Positions 1-7,601 of a DNA stretch of 14,675 nt are shown here, piece after piece. Where the stretch lies: positions 1-14,675 of the forward strand of contig JAOQAL010000341.1 of the NCBI GenBank assembly GCA_025963615.1, read 5' to 3'. The first letter of the stretch is position 1. Each line of letters opens with the position of its first letter. Under the pieces are notes generated by a model. It was given only the letters and a program-made list of their open reading frames with translations. It was not told where the DNA came from and made no database searches. This DNA comes from Chitinophagaceae bacterium. Its GTDB lineage: Bacteria; Bacteroidota; Bacteroidia; Chitinophagales; Chitinophagaceae. The translations under genes were made by a program, and so were the position numbers.

Positions 1-1
1 G

Positions 2-187
2 TTGCTGATACTGGATGAACCCTGCCAGGGACTGGATGAGGAACAGGCTGATTATTTCAAGAATCTTGTTAATCAAATATGCGGGAATTTTAATACTACA
101 CTCTTATACGTTAGTCACTATGAAAAAGATATTCCGGCCTGTGTTACTCAATTATTGCGGTTAGAGAATGGCAAAAAGATCAATTGA
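2..187 (+). CDS. ABC transporter ATP-binding protein, C-terminal fragment
   Basis: This is the 3' end of an ATPase whose start lies left of the window; 61 codons are visible up to TGA. The first residues, LLILDEP, are a Walker B motif with the catalytic glutamate. GLD follows as the D-loop, and YVSH about 30 residues later carries the switch histidine (H-loop). This order is diagnostic of an ABC-type nucleotide-binding domain. The fragment ends about 20 residues after the H-loop with the usual LxLENGK-type strand, so nothing is fused behind it. The Walker A and signature motifs are outside the window, so the transported substrate cannot be told. Resemblance to the ModF/PhrA-like stand-alone ATPases is only an impression. 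The TTG at position 2 is just the first codon in frame, not a start. Confidence 0.9.
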   Translation: MLILDEPCQGLDEEQADYFKNLVNQICGNFNTTLLYVSHYEKDIPACVTQLLRLENGKKIN

Positions 188-300
188 TAGATATCACATC
201 GTACGTACTCTGAATTTCTTAAAAAGAGCTGCCTTTTTTTAGAAATAAGGAATCCTTTTTCTAAAAACAAGTTAACTTCAATAACATTAATACAATTGCT

Positions 301-1479
301 ATGTCATCCTTAAAACAAATTAACCGCCAGAAATTCTTACAACAATGTTCTGTTATCGGCGCAGGTGCCATACTCTCCCCTATGATGATTAACGCTAATC
401 CGGTTCCAGCCCCAAAAAAAATTAAGGTGGCGATTATAGGTTGCGGAAGTGTATCCGGGGTTTATCTCCCGCACTTATCCAAATCGCCGTATGTGGAATT
501 AGTGAGTGTCTGTGATATAAAACCGGAAAGGGCGGCTAAACGTGCAAAAGAATTCAATGTCCCTAACCAATATCCCCATATTGATAAACTGTTGGCCGGA
601 GCGCCCTTTGAGCTGATGCTTAACCTCACAAACATGCAGGAACATGGCCGTTTAAACCGGATCGCGATCCTGGCTGGCAAACATGTGTGGAGCGAAAAGC
701 CAATGGCTAATACGTATAAAGAAGGCAAAGAATTATATGACCTGGCAAAGACAAAAGGTACCCGCATTTGGGGCGCGCCAGCTGTTGTAAATAGCCCACA
801 ATTCGCTTTTATGTCTCAAGCTATACAGGAAGGAAAACTGGGCAACGTGTCAGCGGCACATGCACATTACGGTCATTTGGGTCCTACCTGGTCGGCATTT
901 TTTTATGAAAAAGGTGGTGGCAGCATGCCGGATTTAGGAGTCTACAATATCGCATCATTGACGGGGTTACTGGGTCCGGCCAAATCAGTGATTGCCATGA
1001 CGAGTATTGTTACAAAGGAACGTACTGTGGATGATAAAGGAACTATAAAAGTAGAGGCAGAAGATAATGCGATGATAACCATGGAACATAGTAACGGCAC
1101 GTTGTCGCATGTGCAATGCGGGTTCAATTATTTTGACCCGTATGGACACGAAGGTAAAGGCCAGGACAGGCCGACGATATCAATTTGGGGTACCAAAGGA
1201 AATATGGCATTGGTTGGCTATGACTGGGCTCCGTTCGGAGTGGATCTCGCTGTTTCTTATACGGAAAAGCCGGTGCGATATGTAGAAGATCCGGGCACGT
1301 ATGTGTGGCAGCAAGGAGCGTCGGTAATTGCCGAATGCCTGGCAACGGGTACGGAACCCCGGATCAATGCGGAACACGCTTTACATGTGCTGGAAATTAT
1401 TGAAGCGGCCCGCGCATCGCAGGAAACAGGAAAAAGAATCCAACTTCAATCCAAATTTCCCTGGCCGATGGTGAAATAA
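301..1479 (+). CDS. Gfo/Idh/MocA family oxidoreductase with export-type leader
   Basis: Predicted NAD(P)-dependent sugar or cyclitol oxidoreductase of 392 residues, normal for the family. Residues 9-30 form a leader (NRQKFLQQ, then a hydrophobic stretch) like the Tat leaders of Bacteroidota homologues but with only one arginine. The Rossmann fold begins at about residue 41 with the dinucleotide motif G47-C-G-S-V-S-G53, and VCDIKPERA follows the second strand. EKP at 132-134 supplies the conserved lysine. The C-terminal domain carries GGGSMPDLGVY at 205-215, where D211 matches the family aspartate and a tyrosine stands where many members have histidine. ATG is chosen because it keeps the complete leader. 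It is transcribed towards the deacetylase, with 13 bases between the stop codons. The family assignment is firm; the substrate is unknown. Confidence 0.92.
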   Translation: MSSLKQINRQKFLQQCSVIGAGAILSPMMINANPVPAPKKIKVAIIGCGSVSGVYLPHLSKSPYVELVSVCDIKPERAAKRAKEFNVPNQYPHIDKLLAGAPFELMLNLTNMQEHGRLNRIAILAGKHVWSEKPMANTYKEGKELYDLAKTKGTRIWGAPAVVNSPQFAFMSQAIQEGKLGNVSAAHAHYGHLGPTWSAFFYEKGGGSMPDLGVYNIASLTGLLGPAKSVIAMTSIVTKERTVDDKGTIKVEAEDNAMITMEHSNGTLSHVQCGFNYFDPYGHEGKGQDRPTISIWGTKGNMALVGYDWAPFGVDLAVSYTEKPVRYVEDPGTYVWQQGASVIAECLATGTEPRINAEHALHVLEIIEAARASQETGKRIQLQSKFPWPMVK

Positions 1480-1492
1480 GAATGCTGGAAAT

Positions 1493-2374
1493 TTAAAAGC
1501 TGTTTTTTATTGCCTTGTTTAATTGCGCCGGTGTCCATGAACCGGGTACTATTATTCTCTGAATTGTAAAAAGCGGATCCTGTTCGTCCCGTTTGGCATA
1601 CAATTGAAAAGCGGCTTTGAATCCCCTTTTCTTTAGCTCAGGAATAGCTTCTTTATTCCATAAACCGAAGGGATAGGCGAAATAATTTACGGGTTTACCC
1701 GTAATCGCTTCCAGTTGTTTTGTCGGTTTATCTATTTGTGTTACCCAATCATTGCCTGCGTATTTTTTTACATTATGATGATCCCAGGTATGGGAGCCGA
1801 TTACATGGCCCTCATCAGACAATGTCTTCACTTGTTCTTTACTCATATAATGAGGACGGCCTAATGAAACGGTCATGATAAAAAAAACACCTTTAAATCC
1901 ATATTTCTTTAATTCAGGTTCACCAATAGTAAACTGGTCAAGATCGGTATCATCAAATGTCAGCATGACAGGTTTTGCCGGTAAGGGCGATCCGTTCGTA
2001 AGATAATTATATAACTGATCAGGAAGGATGGTATGATAGCCGCTATCAGCGAGCATTTTAATTTGCTGACTGAAAGCATTGACAGGCACGATATAGGCCA
2101 TGGCCATTTTCGAGTCGGTTGGTCTCCAGTCCCTGATCTGGTGATAACAAAGGATAGGAATCTGCTTTGTTTTAAGAATGGCAGCAGCATCATTTTTAAT
2201 CCCCGGTTGTGCAGAATCAACCTGTTCCAATGTTGAATCCGGTTTTGCTGTTTGGTTGTCCGGGATACCCTTCACCGTTGCGCTCTTGTTTTTGCAGCTG
2301 CCAACAGAAGAAAACAAAAAAATTGAAAATACGATAGCGGGTAAAAAAAAGATTCTCTTTCTCACAATGTGCAT
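1493..2374 (-). CDS. Polysaccharide deacetylase (NodB homology) lipoprotein
   Basis: Predicted carbohydrate esterase family 4 deacetylase of 293 residues that removes N- or O-acetyl groups from a polysaccharide. A basic N-terminus and hydrophobic stretch end at VGSC, a lipobox-like site with Cys27, so it is probably a lipoprotein of the periplasm or outer membrane. A low-complexity linker runs to about residue 70. The NodB motifs follow: TFDD with D141 as base and D142 as metal ligand, then SHTWDH with H195 and H199 as metal ligands, then AYPFG at 233-237. All catalytic landmarks are present, so an active enzyme is likely. The substrate (peptidoglycan, chitin-like or capsule polymer) cannot be decided. 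It is convergent with the gene at 301-1479 and divergent from the one at 2747. Confidence 0.92.
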   Translation of the reverse strand: MHIVRKRIFFLPAIVFSIFLFSSVGSCKNKSATVKGIPDNQTAKPDSTLEQVDSAQPGIKNDAAAILKTKQIPILCYHQIRDWRPTDSKMAMAYIVPVNAFSQQIKMLADSGYHTILPDQLYNYLTNGSPLPAKPVMLTFDDTDLDQFTIGEPELKKYGFKGVFFIMTVSLGRPHYMSKEQVKTLSDEGHVIGSHTWDHHNVKKYAGNDWVTQIDKPTKQLEAITGKPVNYFAYPFGLWNKEAIPELKKRGFKAAFQLYAKRDEQDPLFTIQRIIVPGSWTPAQLNKAIKNSF

Positions 2375-2746
2375 GGAATAGTAAATTGGGGTTTAGATTA
2401 TTCCATTAAACGTTTTATTTCGCAATTTCTTATGTAATTTTTGATATTAATTATGCAGGATCTTATCCTGGTTAAATACCTGTTTTTATACCCGTGATCC
2501 GGGGACCTGGGCGAAATATCCGCATTGTTCATTTTATGGAGAAATAATAAATAGTCAGGCACTGAAAAATCAGCTCCTCAGCAAAACGGGGAAAAGAAAA
2601 GGCCACTAAATGCGGGAACAATAATTTTATAGGACCCGTCATTATTTCAGAAACAAAAATTTTTTTCATTTGCCATTGCCTTATCTTGGTATTACAATTA
2701 CCGAACCATTTCATAAAAGATATCTTCCTGTTTTAAACAGCGTAAT
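2375..2746. promoter_or_regulatory. Divergent intergenic region between deacetylase and AI-2E family gene
   Basis: These 372 bases separate two genes that point away from each other, so both promoters must lie here. I could not place a convincing Bacteroidota-type promoter (TTTG, about 20 bases, TAnnTTTG) for either; TATCTTGG near 2683 is only a partial match. A perfect 6-base inverted repeat, CAGGAT-ctt-ATCCTG at 2456-2470, sits about 85 bases upstream of the deacetylase start and could be an operator or a small hairpin. A minus-strand open frame at 2529-2714 has no family features and is not accepted as a gene. Confidence 0.4.
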
Positions 2747-3850
2747 ATGGACAATACATTAGTGCGGCTTCCGGTTTATTCCAAACTGGCGCAAATAGTA
2801 ATTGGGGTGGTTGCTTTTTTCTACGTCCTGTACATCGGTCAGGATATCATCATCCCGCTGGTATTTGCCACCATTATCGCCATCCTGCTGAATCCACTGG
2901 TTAATCTGCTCTGCCGGAAAAAAATTAACCGCGTACTGGCCATATTCATTGCTTTATTTATTGGGATTATAGTTATTGCCGGCGTTGGCTATTTTATCGG
3001 CTCACAAATGACGATGTTCAGTGAATCCTTTCCGCAGTTCAAAGAAAAATTTATCAAATTCAGCAGTAATGCTGAAAGCTGGATTTCTCACACTTTTAAT
3101 ATCAGTAAAACAAAAATTGATAGCTGGCTCACCCGGACCAGGGGTGAAGGAATGAATAACAGTACGGCCGTTATTACGGAGACCCTCGGTACGATTACCG
3201 GTGTATTAGTTACCGTCTTCCTGCTTCCAGTCTATATTTTCATGATATTATTTTACAAGCCGTTATTGCTTGATTTTATTTCTCAACTTTTTAAAAAGGA
3301 TCAACATGCAGTTGTTGCGGAAGTGTTGCTTGAAACCAAAACGCTGATACAAAGTTACCTGGTTGGATTATTATTTGAAGCGGTGCTGGTAGCTACCCTC
3401 AATGCAGTGGGCTTGTTGATCATTGGCATTGACTATGCCATTCTATTAGGAGTTATCGGGGCGTTACTGAATATCATCCCTTATATCGGTGGCGTAATTG
3501 CCATAGCCCTGCCGATGCTAATTGCATTTGCTACCAAGACTCCCGTAGATGCATTATGGGTTTTGGTCGTGTACCTGATCGTTCAGTTTATCGACAACAA
3601 TTTTTTTGTACCTAAAATTGTGGCTTCAAAAGTTAAGATTAACGCCCTGGTCTCCATCATCGTTGTTTTAATTGGTAATGTTTTATGGGGCATACCCGGA
3701 ATGTTTCTTTCCATACCGATAACGGCTATTTTAAAAGTTATTTTTGACCGGATCGAGCCTTTAAAACCTTTTGGGTTTTTACTCGGCGACAATCAACCAG
3801 ACCTTGGAAAAACAATATTTACCTATAAAAAGCCACGTAAAAAGAAATAA
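2747..3850 (+). CDS. AI-2E family (PerM/UPF0118) membrane transporter
   Basis: Predicted polytopic inner-membrane protein of 367 residues, the usual length. Members have been linked to autoinducer-2 export, Na+/H+ exchange or other efflux; the family name does not prove a substrate. Two hydrophobic segments lie at about 10-50 and a third at 60-82. A hydrophilic central domain follows (about 85-145), then further segments from about 150 to 340. The C-terminal half carries the family landmarks: NIIPYIGG, then VQFIDNNFFVPKIVASKV, then LWGIPGMFLSIP, and a basic tail (KKPRKKK). The ATG at 2747 keeps the complete first membrane segment. The peroxiredoxin gene begins 15 bases after the stop, which suggests one transcript. 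The link between the two functions is unknown. Confidence 0.93.
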   Translation: MDNTLVRLPVYSKLAQIVIGVVAFFYVLYIGQDIIIPLVFATIIAILLNPLVNLLCRKKINRVLAIFIALFIGIIVIAGVGYFIGSQMTMFSESFPQFKEKFIKFSSNAESWISHTFNISKTKIDSWLTRTRGEGMNNSTAVITETLGTITGVLVTVFLLPVYIFMILFYKPLLLDFISQLFKKDQHAVVAEVLLETKTLIQSYLVGLLFEAVLVATLNAVGLLIIGIDYAILLGVIGALLNIIPYIGGVIAIALPMLIAFATKTPVDALWVLVVYLIVQFIDNNFFVPKIVASKVKINALVSIIVVLIGNVLWGIPGMFLSIPITAILKVIFDRIEPLKPFGFLLGDNQPDLGKTIFTYKKPRKKK

Positions 3851-3865
3851 TCCCGGCCTATATTT

Positions 3866-4393
3866 ATGAGATACGCGGTGTTAATAATTCTTATGGCAAT
3901 GGTTTTTGTTCAGGCCGCCCCTGCCCAGGAAAAATATCCGGTTAAGGGCGACACAATCCCGGCATTCAGCCTGCGGGATCAGGATGGGAAAATATTTAAC
4001 AGCCGTGATTATATCGGAAAGAATATACTGGTAATTTATTTTTACCCAAAAGATGAAAGTAGTATATGCACCAAAGAAGCCTGTTCGTTCCGGGATCGCT
4101 ATGCGGATTTTATCCAGGCCGGGGCAATCGTTGTTGGCATCAACCACGCTGCACCGGAAATACACAGGCAATTCCAGGTTCACCATCATCTTCCATTTAC
4201 CCTCTTAAGCGATCCTGGCAACAAAGTTTTAAAAATGTTCGGCGTTAAAAACAAATTCCTGTTTACGGGCAGGGAAACATTTGTAATAGATAAATCCGGA
4301 AAGATCGTTTTCAGGTTCGATTCATTCAGCAAAGGTGAAGAGCACCAGGAAGAAGCACTGAAGTTTATAAAGAACATGAATGGTGCGAAATAA
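3866..4393 (+). CDS. Exported peroxiredoxin, BCP/PrxQ type
   Basis: Predicted thiol peroxidase of 175 residues that reduces hydrogen peroxide or organic hydroperoxides. A short hydrophobic leader (about residues 3-20, ending APAQ) suggests export to the periplasm, unlike cytoplasmic E. coli Bcp. The thioredoxin-fold part begins with GDTIPAFSLRDQDGK. The active site reads YPKDESSICTKEACSFRD: peroxidatic Cys68 in a PxxxSxxC motif, with serine in place of the more common threonine, and Cys73 five residues on as the resolving cysteine, as in atypical 2-Cys BCP enzymes. GRETFVID further on supplies the conserved arginine region. Its position 15 bases behind the AI-2E family gene points to co-transcription. 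The class is certain; the periplasmic site is inferred from the leader. Confidence 0.93.
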   Translation: MRYAVLIILMAMVFVQAAPAQEKYPVKGDTIPAFSLRDQDGKIFNSRDYIGKNILVIYFYPKDESSICTKEACSFRDRYADFIQAGAIVVGINHAAPEIHRQFQVHHHLPFTLLSDPGNKVLKMFGVKNKFLFTGRETFVIDKSGKIVFRFDSFSKGEEHQEEALKFIKNMNGAK

Positions 4394-4420
4394 TTTTTTA
4401 TGTCAGCAACCTGTTATAAA

Positions 4421-4453
4421 CGGAGAACGTTCAAAGAGGCCTCGTTGTCTCCG
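4421..4453. other. Imperfect hairpin after the peroxiredoxin gene
   Basis: CGGAGAACG (4421-4429) can pair with CGTTGTCTCCG (4443-4453), a 9-pair stem with a two-base bulge and a 13-base loop. It lies 28 bases after the peroxiredoxin stop, where a transcript end would be expected, but no T-run follows. It may be an RNA end-stabilising hairpin or a weak terminator. Confidence 0.35.
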
Positions 4454-4538
4454 GTGCTATTAATTTAGCTGCTTAATTTATTATTTAAGATGGGCAAAAA
4501 AAATGTTGTAATTTTTAATTTACCAGATAAATAATTAT

Positions 4539-5237
4539 ATGATTAAAACAGGGTTTATTTTTTATTTGCGCATAGCCGTCCTGCTAGTATTATGGGTTTT
4601 TAATTTTAGCGGCCAAACCATTTCAACTAAAAGTTCTGAAAACAAATGGACTCAACTTTTTAATGGAAAGGACCTCGCTGGCTGGAAGCAGGTGGGAAAA
4701 GGCAGTCATTGGGTAGAAAATGGGTTGATTGCGAGCAAAGGCGGTATGGGACTTTTATACTGGACGAAAGAGAAATTCAGCAACTGCACGATTAGGGTAG
4801 TTTATAAAATGCAAAAAAATAACAGCAACTCTGGTGTCTTTATCCGAATTCCTATTGAACCAAGGGAAGAATGGATGCCCGTTTTTTATGGTTATGAAGT
4901 TCAAATAGACAATCATCCGGAAACTTCCGATGAAGATGAATACCATGTCACCGGAACCTTATATTCCCTGACAAAGCCGCTGTCGAAACCCGGCAAACCA
5001 GGGCCGGAATGGAACAGTATGGAAATCACGATGGATGGCCCGCATACTCTTGTTTACGTGAATGGTGAAAAAGTTACTGACTATAAGGAAGGCGACCCCA
5101 CTCCGGAACGAAAATTTGATTTCGAACCCATCCGCGGCCGAAGGCCGGATGAAGGTTATATCGGTTTGCAAAATCATGGTGATGAAGATGTAGTTTATTT
5201 TAAAGAAGTTGCTGTAAAATCAATCGCCAAAAATTAA
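4539..5237 (+). CDS. DUF1080 protein, probable 3-keto-glycoside hydrolase
   Basis: A 232-residue exported protein. The N-terminus has a hydrophobic segment at about residues 6-24, so it is probably periplasmic. The rest is one DUF1080 (3-keto-disaccharide hydrolase) domain: WTQLFNGKDLAGWKQ at 37-50, then NSGVFIRIP near 97-105, YEVQIDNHP near 122-130, a GTLYSL segment, EWNSMEITMDG, VNGEKVTDY, and a C-terminal GYIGLQNHGDEDVVYFKEVAVK. These are the conserved blocks of the family, which has a concanavalin-like jelly-roll fold. Characterised relatives cleave glycosides whose sugar has been oxidised at C3. The Gfo/Idh/MocA gene starts 11 bases after the stop, the expected partner for making or reducing the keto-sugar, so the two are almost surely one operon. 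The actual glycoside is unknown. Confidence 0.93.
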   Translation: MIKTGFIFYLRIAVLLVLWVFNFSGQTISTKSSENKWTQLFNGKDLAGWKQVGKGSHWVENGLIASKGGMGLLYWTKEKFSNCTIRVVYKMQKNNSNSGVFIRIPIEPREEWMPVFYGYEVQIDNHPETSDEDEYHVTGTLYSLTKPLSKPGKPGPEWNSMEITMDGPHTLVYVNGEKVTDYKEGDPTPERKFDFEPIRGRRPDEGYIGLQNHGDEDVVYFKEVAVKSIAKN

Positions 5238-5248
5238 CGCTCTTTATT

Positions 5249-6772
5249 ATGAATAAGAAAAAAAACACGCCGGATAAAAAAACAATCAGCCGGGCCGACT
5301 TTATTAAGAAAACCGCCTTGACTGCTGCCTGCTTTTATATCGTCCCGCGAAGTGTATTAGGCGGAAAAGGTTTTGTTGCGCCCAGTGATAAATTATACAT
5401 CGCTGCTGTCGGCTGCGGTGGTGAGGCGGAAAATGATATTCATCATTTCGCCACGGCACCCAATAAAAATGCAGTAATATCTTTCCTGTGTGATGTGGAT
5501 GAGCGCCAATCCGCTCCCCGGCAAAAGGAATTTCCAAAGGCAAAGTTTTATCATGATTGGCGGGAGATGTTTGATAAGGAAAGCAAAAATTTTGACGCCG
5601 TCACGGTAGCTATACCGGATCATAACCATGCGGTTGTCGGTCTCGGCGCGATGCAGTTGAACAAACATCTTTATCTTCAGAAACCTTTAACTCATGATAT
5701 TTATGAAGCGCGCATACTAACGCAGGCGGCAAAAAAATATAAAGTAGTTACTCAAATGGGCGACCAGGGAGCCTCCTGTGATGGAATGCGTACGATGCGT
5801 GAATGGTTTGAGGCAGGACTGATCGGAGACATTGAAAAAGTGTATTGCTGGACAGACCGGCCAGTTTGGCCGCAAGGAATATCATGGCCAACTACAAAGC
5901 CTCCGGTTCCTAAGGGCTTGAAATGGGATCTTTGGTTGGGCACGGCAACAAGCGTTAACTACATTGATAATTTAGTTCCGTTTAACTGGCGTGGTTGGTG
6001 GCAATTTGGTACAGGGGCATTAGGTGATATGGGATGTCATGTCATAGGTCCTCCATTTAAATTGCTTGAATTAGGCTACCCTTCAGAAATTTCAGGAAGT
6101 GCAAGCACTGTTTATAGTGGAATTTTTAAAGAAGGGATTTACCCGGAAAGCGGACCTGTATCCAGTTCACTAAAATTTAAATTTAAGCAGAAGAATGGGA
6201 AGGATGTTGATCTGTTTTGGATGGACGGCGGTATAACACCTGAACGCATCTCAGAATTAGATCCTGATCTGAATTCCAATGAGGCACTTGCCGATTGGCC
6301 CGGGGAAAATGATTTTGAAGGAGGCACTTTGTTTATTGGTACTAAGGGAAAAGTTTCCTGCGGATGGGGAGGTAGCCATCCACGGCTTTTGCCACTTTCC
6401 CTGAATAAGGATGTAAATGTTCCGGAAAAATATCCACGCGTAATTGGTGGAATGGACGGCCATTGGTGGCAATGGGTGGATGCCTGTATAGCAGGTTATG
6501 GAAAAATGGAAGTTGATTCACCTTTTGAAGGTTATGCGGGGCCATTAACAGAGACTGTGTTATTAGGTAATTTGTTATTGAGGAGTTTCAATGTACGGGA
6601 AAAAATAAATCGTAATGATCCTGTGTATGGGAAAATGGAAGGATATAAATTCAGCGGACGGTACATTGCTTTGAAATGGGATGGTGAAAATATGAAAGTA
6701 ACAAATTTTGAACCTGCCAATCAATTCATCCGGAGAGAATACAGGAAAGGCTGGGGAGAGCTTAAGGTGTGA
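5249..6772 (+). CDS. Gfo/Idh/MocA family oxidoreductase paired with DUF1080
   Basis: Predicted NAD(P)-dependent oxidoreductase of 507 residues, in the longer bacterial-secreted subgroup. Residues 12-37 form a leader with SRADFIKK and a hydrophobic stretch, like a Tat leader with one arginine lost. The Rossmann domain starts near residue 48 (LYIAAVGCGGEAEND, with glycines 55, 57 and 58). The usual EKP is QKP at 144-146, keeping the lysine. The C-terminal domain has GTGALGDMGCH at 254-264, with D260 and H264 in the family's catalytic positions. WRGWWQFGTG and a WQWVDACIAG segment are typical of the subgroup. It is 11 bases behind the DUF1080 gene and probably acts with it on a sugar C3 hydroxyl. 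A heptamer repeat array begins two bases after its stop codon. Confidence 0.92.
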   Translation: MNKKKNTPDKKTISRADFIKKTALTAACFYIVPRSVLGGKGFVAPSDKLYIAAVGCGGEAENDIHHFATAPNKNAVISFLCDVDERQSAPRQKEFPKAKFYHDWREMFDKESKNFDAVTVAIPDHNHAVVGLGAMQLNKHLYLQKPLTHDIYEARILTQAAKKYKVVTQMGDQGASCDGMRTMREWFEAGLIGDIEKVYCWTDRPVWPQGISWPTTKPPVPKGLKWDLWLGTATSVNYIDNLVPFNWRGWWQFGTGALGDMGCHVIGPPFKLLELGYPSEISGSASTVYSGIFKEGIYPESGPVSSSLKFKFKQKNGKDVDLFWMDGGITPERISELDPDLNSNEALADWPGENDFEGGTLFIGTKGKVSCGWGGSHPRLLPLSLNKDVNVPEKYPRVIGGMDGHWWQWVDACIAGYGKMEVDSPFEGYAGPLTETVLLGNLLLRSFNVREKINRNDPVYGKMEGYKFSGRYIALKWDGENMKVTNFEPANQFIRREYRKGWGELKV

Positions 6773-6773
6773 A

Positions 6774-6830
6774 CTGGATGCTAGATGCTGGATGCTGGAT
6801 GGCTGGATACTGGATGCTAGAAGCTGGATA
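6774..6830. repeat. Heptamer array 1 (CTGGATG units)
   Basis: Eight in-phase heptamers read in order CTGGATG, CTAGATG, CTGGATG, CTGGATG, one extra G, CTGGATA, CTGGATG, CTAGAAG and CTGGATA. In reverse complement the consensus is YATCYAG. The array begins two bases after the oxidoreductase stop codon and is the only array in this orientation; all later arrays in the window have the opposite orientation. Confidence 0.9.
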
Positions 6831-6843
6831 GGGCCGTTTATAG

Positions 6844-6994
6844 CATCCAGCCTCGATTATAATCTGATTAACTAATTCTGTAGGAGAAACACTCTTATAA
6901 ACAACCCATCTAGTATCCAGTATCTAGCATCCAACATCCTAATTCCGTTGGATTAACACTTTTATAAACGACCCATCCAGCATCCAGCATCTAG
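6844..6994. repeat. Leader-plus-heptamer modules, 67-base period
   Basis: A lone CATCCAG at 6844-6850 is followed by two modules. Each has a 36-base leader ending in TATAAAC(A/G)ACC and runs into heptamers. Counting the first heptamer letters, 6874-6913 and 6941-6980 align without gaps over 40 bases with 33 identities. Module one carries five heptamers at 6907-6941 (CATCTAG, TATCCAG, TATCTAG, CATCCAA, CATCCTA). Module two carries three at 6974-6994 (CATCCAG, CATCCAG, CATCTAG). The leader end is also present inverted at 6824-6842, next to array 1, so the two halves could pair over a long loop. The rest of the gap up to the gene at 7102 (6995-7101) shows only A+T-rich promoter-like DNA. Confidence 0.85.
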
Positions 6995-7101
6995 CGTGAA
7001 TCTCATTTGTTTCCATGTTTGTCGCAGAATTTTTTTGGTTTGTCTCATTTGTTGAATTACTATAAAATATCAAAATACCTTCGGATTCTAAATTAAATAT
7101 T

Positions 7102-7539
7102 ATGAAAAAGTTATTTGTAATTCTTACTATCCTTTGTTCCATATACGCGACCAGCACCTATGCACAAAGCAAACCGCCAGTACTCGTTTTAAGTTCATTT
7201 CAGAGCTCCTTTGATAAGGCCGCCAATATAACCTGGTCAACAGCTAAAGATTTATACAGGGCCGATTTTATATTAGAGGATCAAAAAATTTCCGCGTTTT
7301 TTAATGAGGACGGGGATTTAATTGCTTCATCAAGAGATGTTACTCTTCTGCAAATACCGATGTCTTTGAAATCTAATTTGAAAAAACAATTCCGTGACTA
7401 TGAAGTGTCCAGCCTTTTTGAAGTAAACAAAGAAGATGGCATAGTTTATTATGCAACCCTTGCGAACAGCAAGAGCCGGTTAATGCTGGAATCTTCTTCT
7501 TCCGGAGATTGGATTGCGAACAAAAAGACAATATATTAA
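7102..7539 (+). CDS. Small secreted protein, PepSY-like (putative)
   Basis: A 145-residue protein with a clean Sec signal peptide: MKKLFVILTILCS, a hydrophobic core, and a probable cleavage site after TYAQ at about residue 22. The mature part begins with LSSFQSSFDKAANITWSTAKDLYRADFILEDQKISAFFNEDGDLIA, split here as it occurs across residues 30-76. The pattern F...F..A..I.W......Y.A.F......I.AFF..DG.L.A is that of the PepSY-like (DUF2874-type) domain common in Bacteroidota periplasmic proteins. Such proteins are thought to bind or inhibit other proteins, but no role is established for this one. It stands alone, followed by its own terminator and flanked on both sides by heptamer repeat arrays. 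No cysteines or enzyme motifs are visible in the mature part. Confidence 0.85.
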   Translation: MKKLFVILTILCSIYATSTYAQSKPPVLVLSSFQSSFDKAANITWSTAKDLYRADFILEDQKISAFFNEDGDLIASSRDVTLLQIPMSLKSNLKKQFRDYEVSSLFEVNKEDGIVYYATLANSKSRLMLESSSSGDWIANKKTIY

Positions 7540-7573
7540 AAAAGAAAGTTTGGAATAAGATGATATTCGCACC

Positions 7574-7601
7574 GGAGTGACTTTATAGTTGCTCCTTTTT
7601 T
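7574..7601 (+). terminator. Rho-independent terminator of the PepSY-like gene
   Basis: GGAGTGAC (7574-7581) pairs with GTTGCTCC (7588-7595), giving eight pairs including two G-T wobbles around the six-base loop TTTATA. Six T follow directly. It lies 34 bases after the stop codon and points the right way, so the gene is probably monocistronic. Confidence 0.8.

Noticed and set aside
188..300. Possible terminator after the ABC ATPase (T-run near 233-240)
   Set aside because: The T-run is present, but I cannot find a stable stem directly before it.
1124..1377. Overlapping minus-strand frames inside the first oxidoreductase gene
   Set aside because: They are antisense shadows of a clear family gene and have no coding character of their own.
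2529..2714. Minus-strand 61-codon open frame in the divergent intergenic region
   Set aside because: No family pattern, no signal peptide or domain logic, and it covers the place where both divergent promoters must be.
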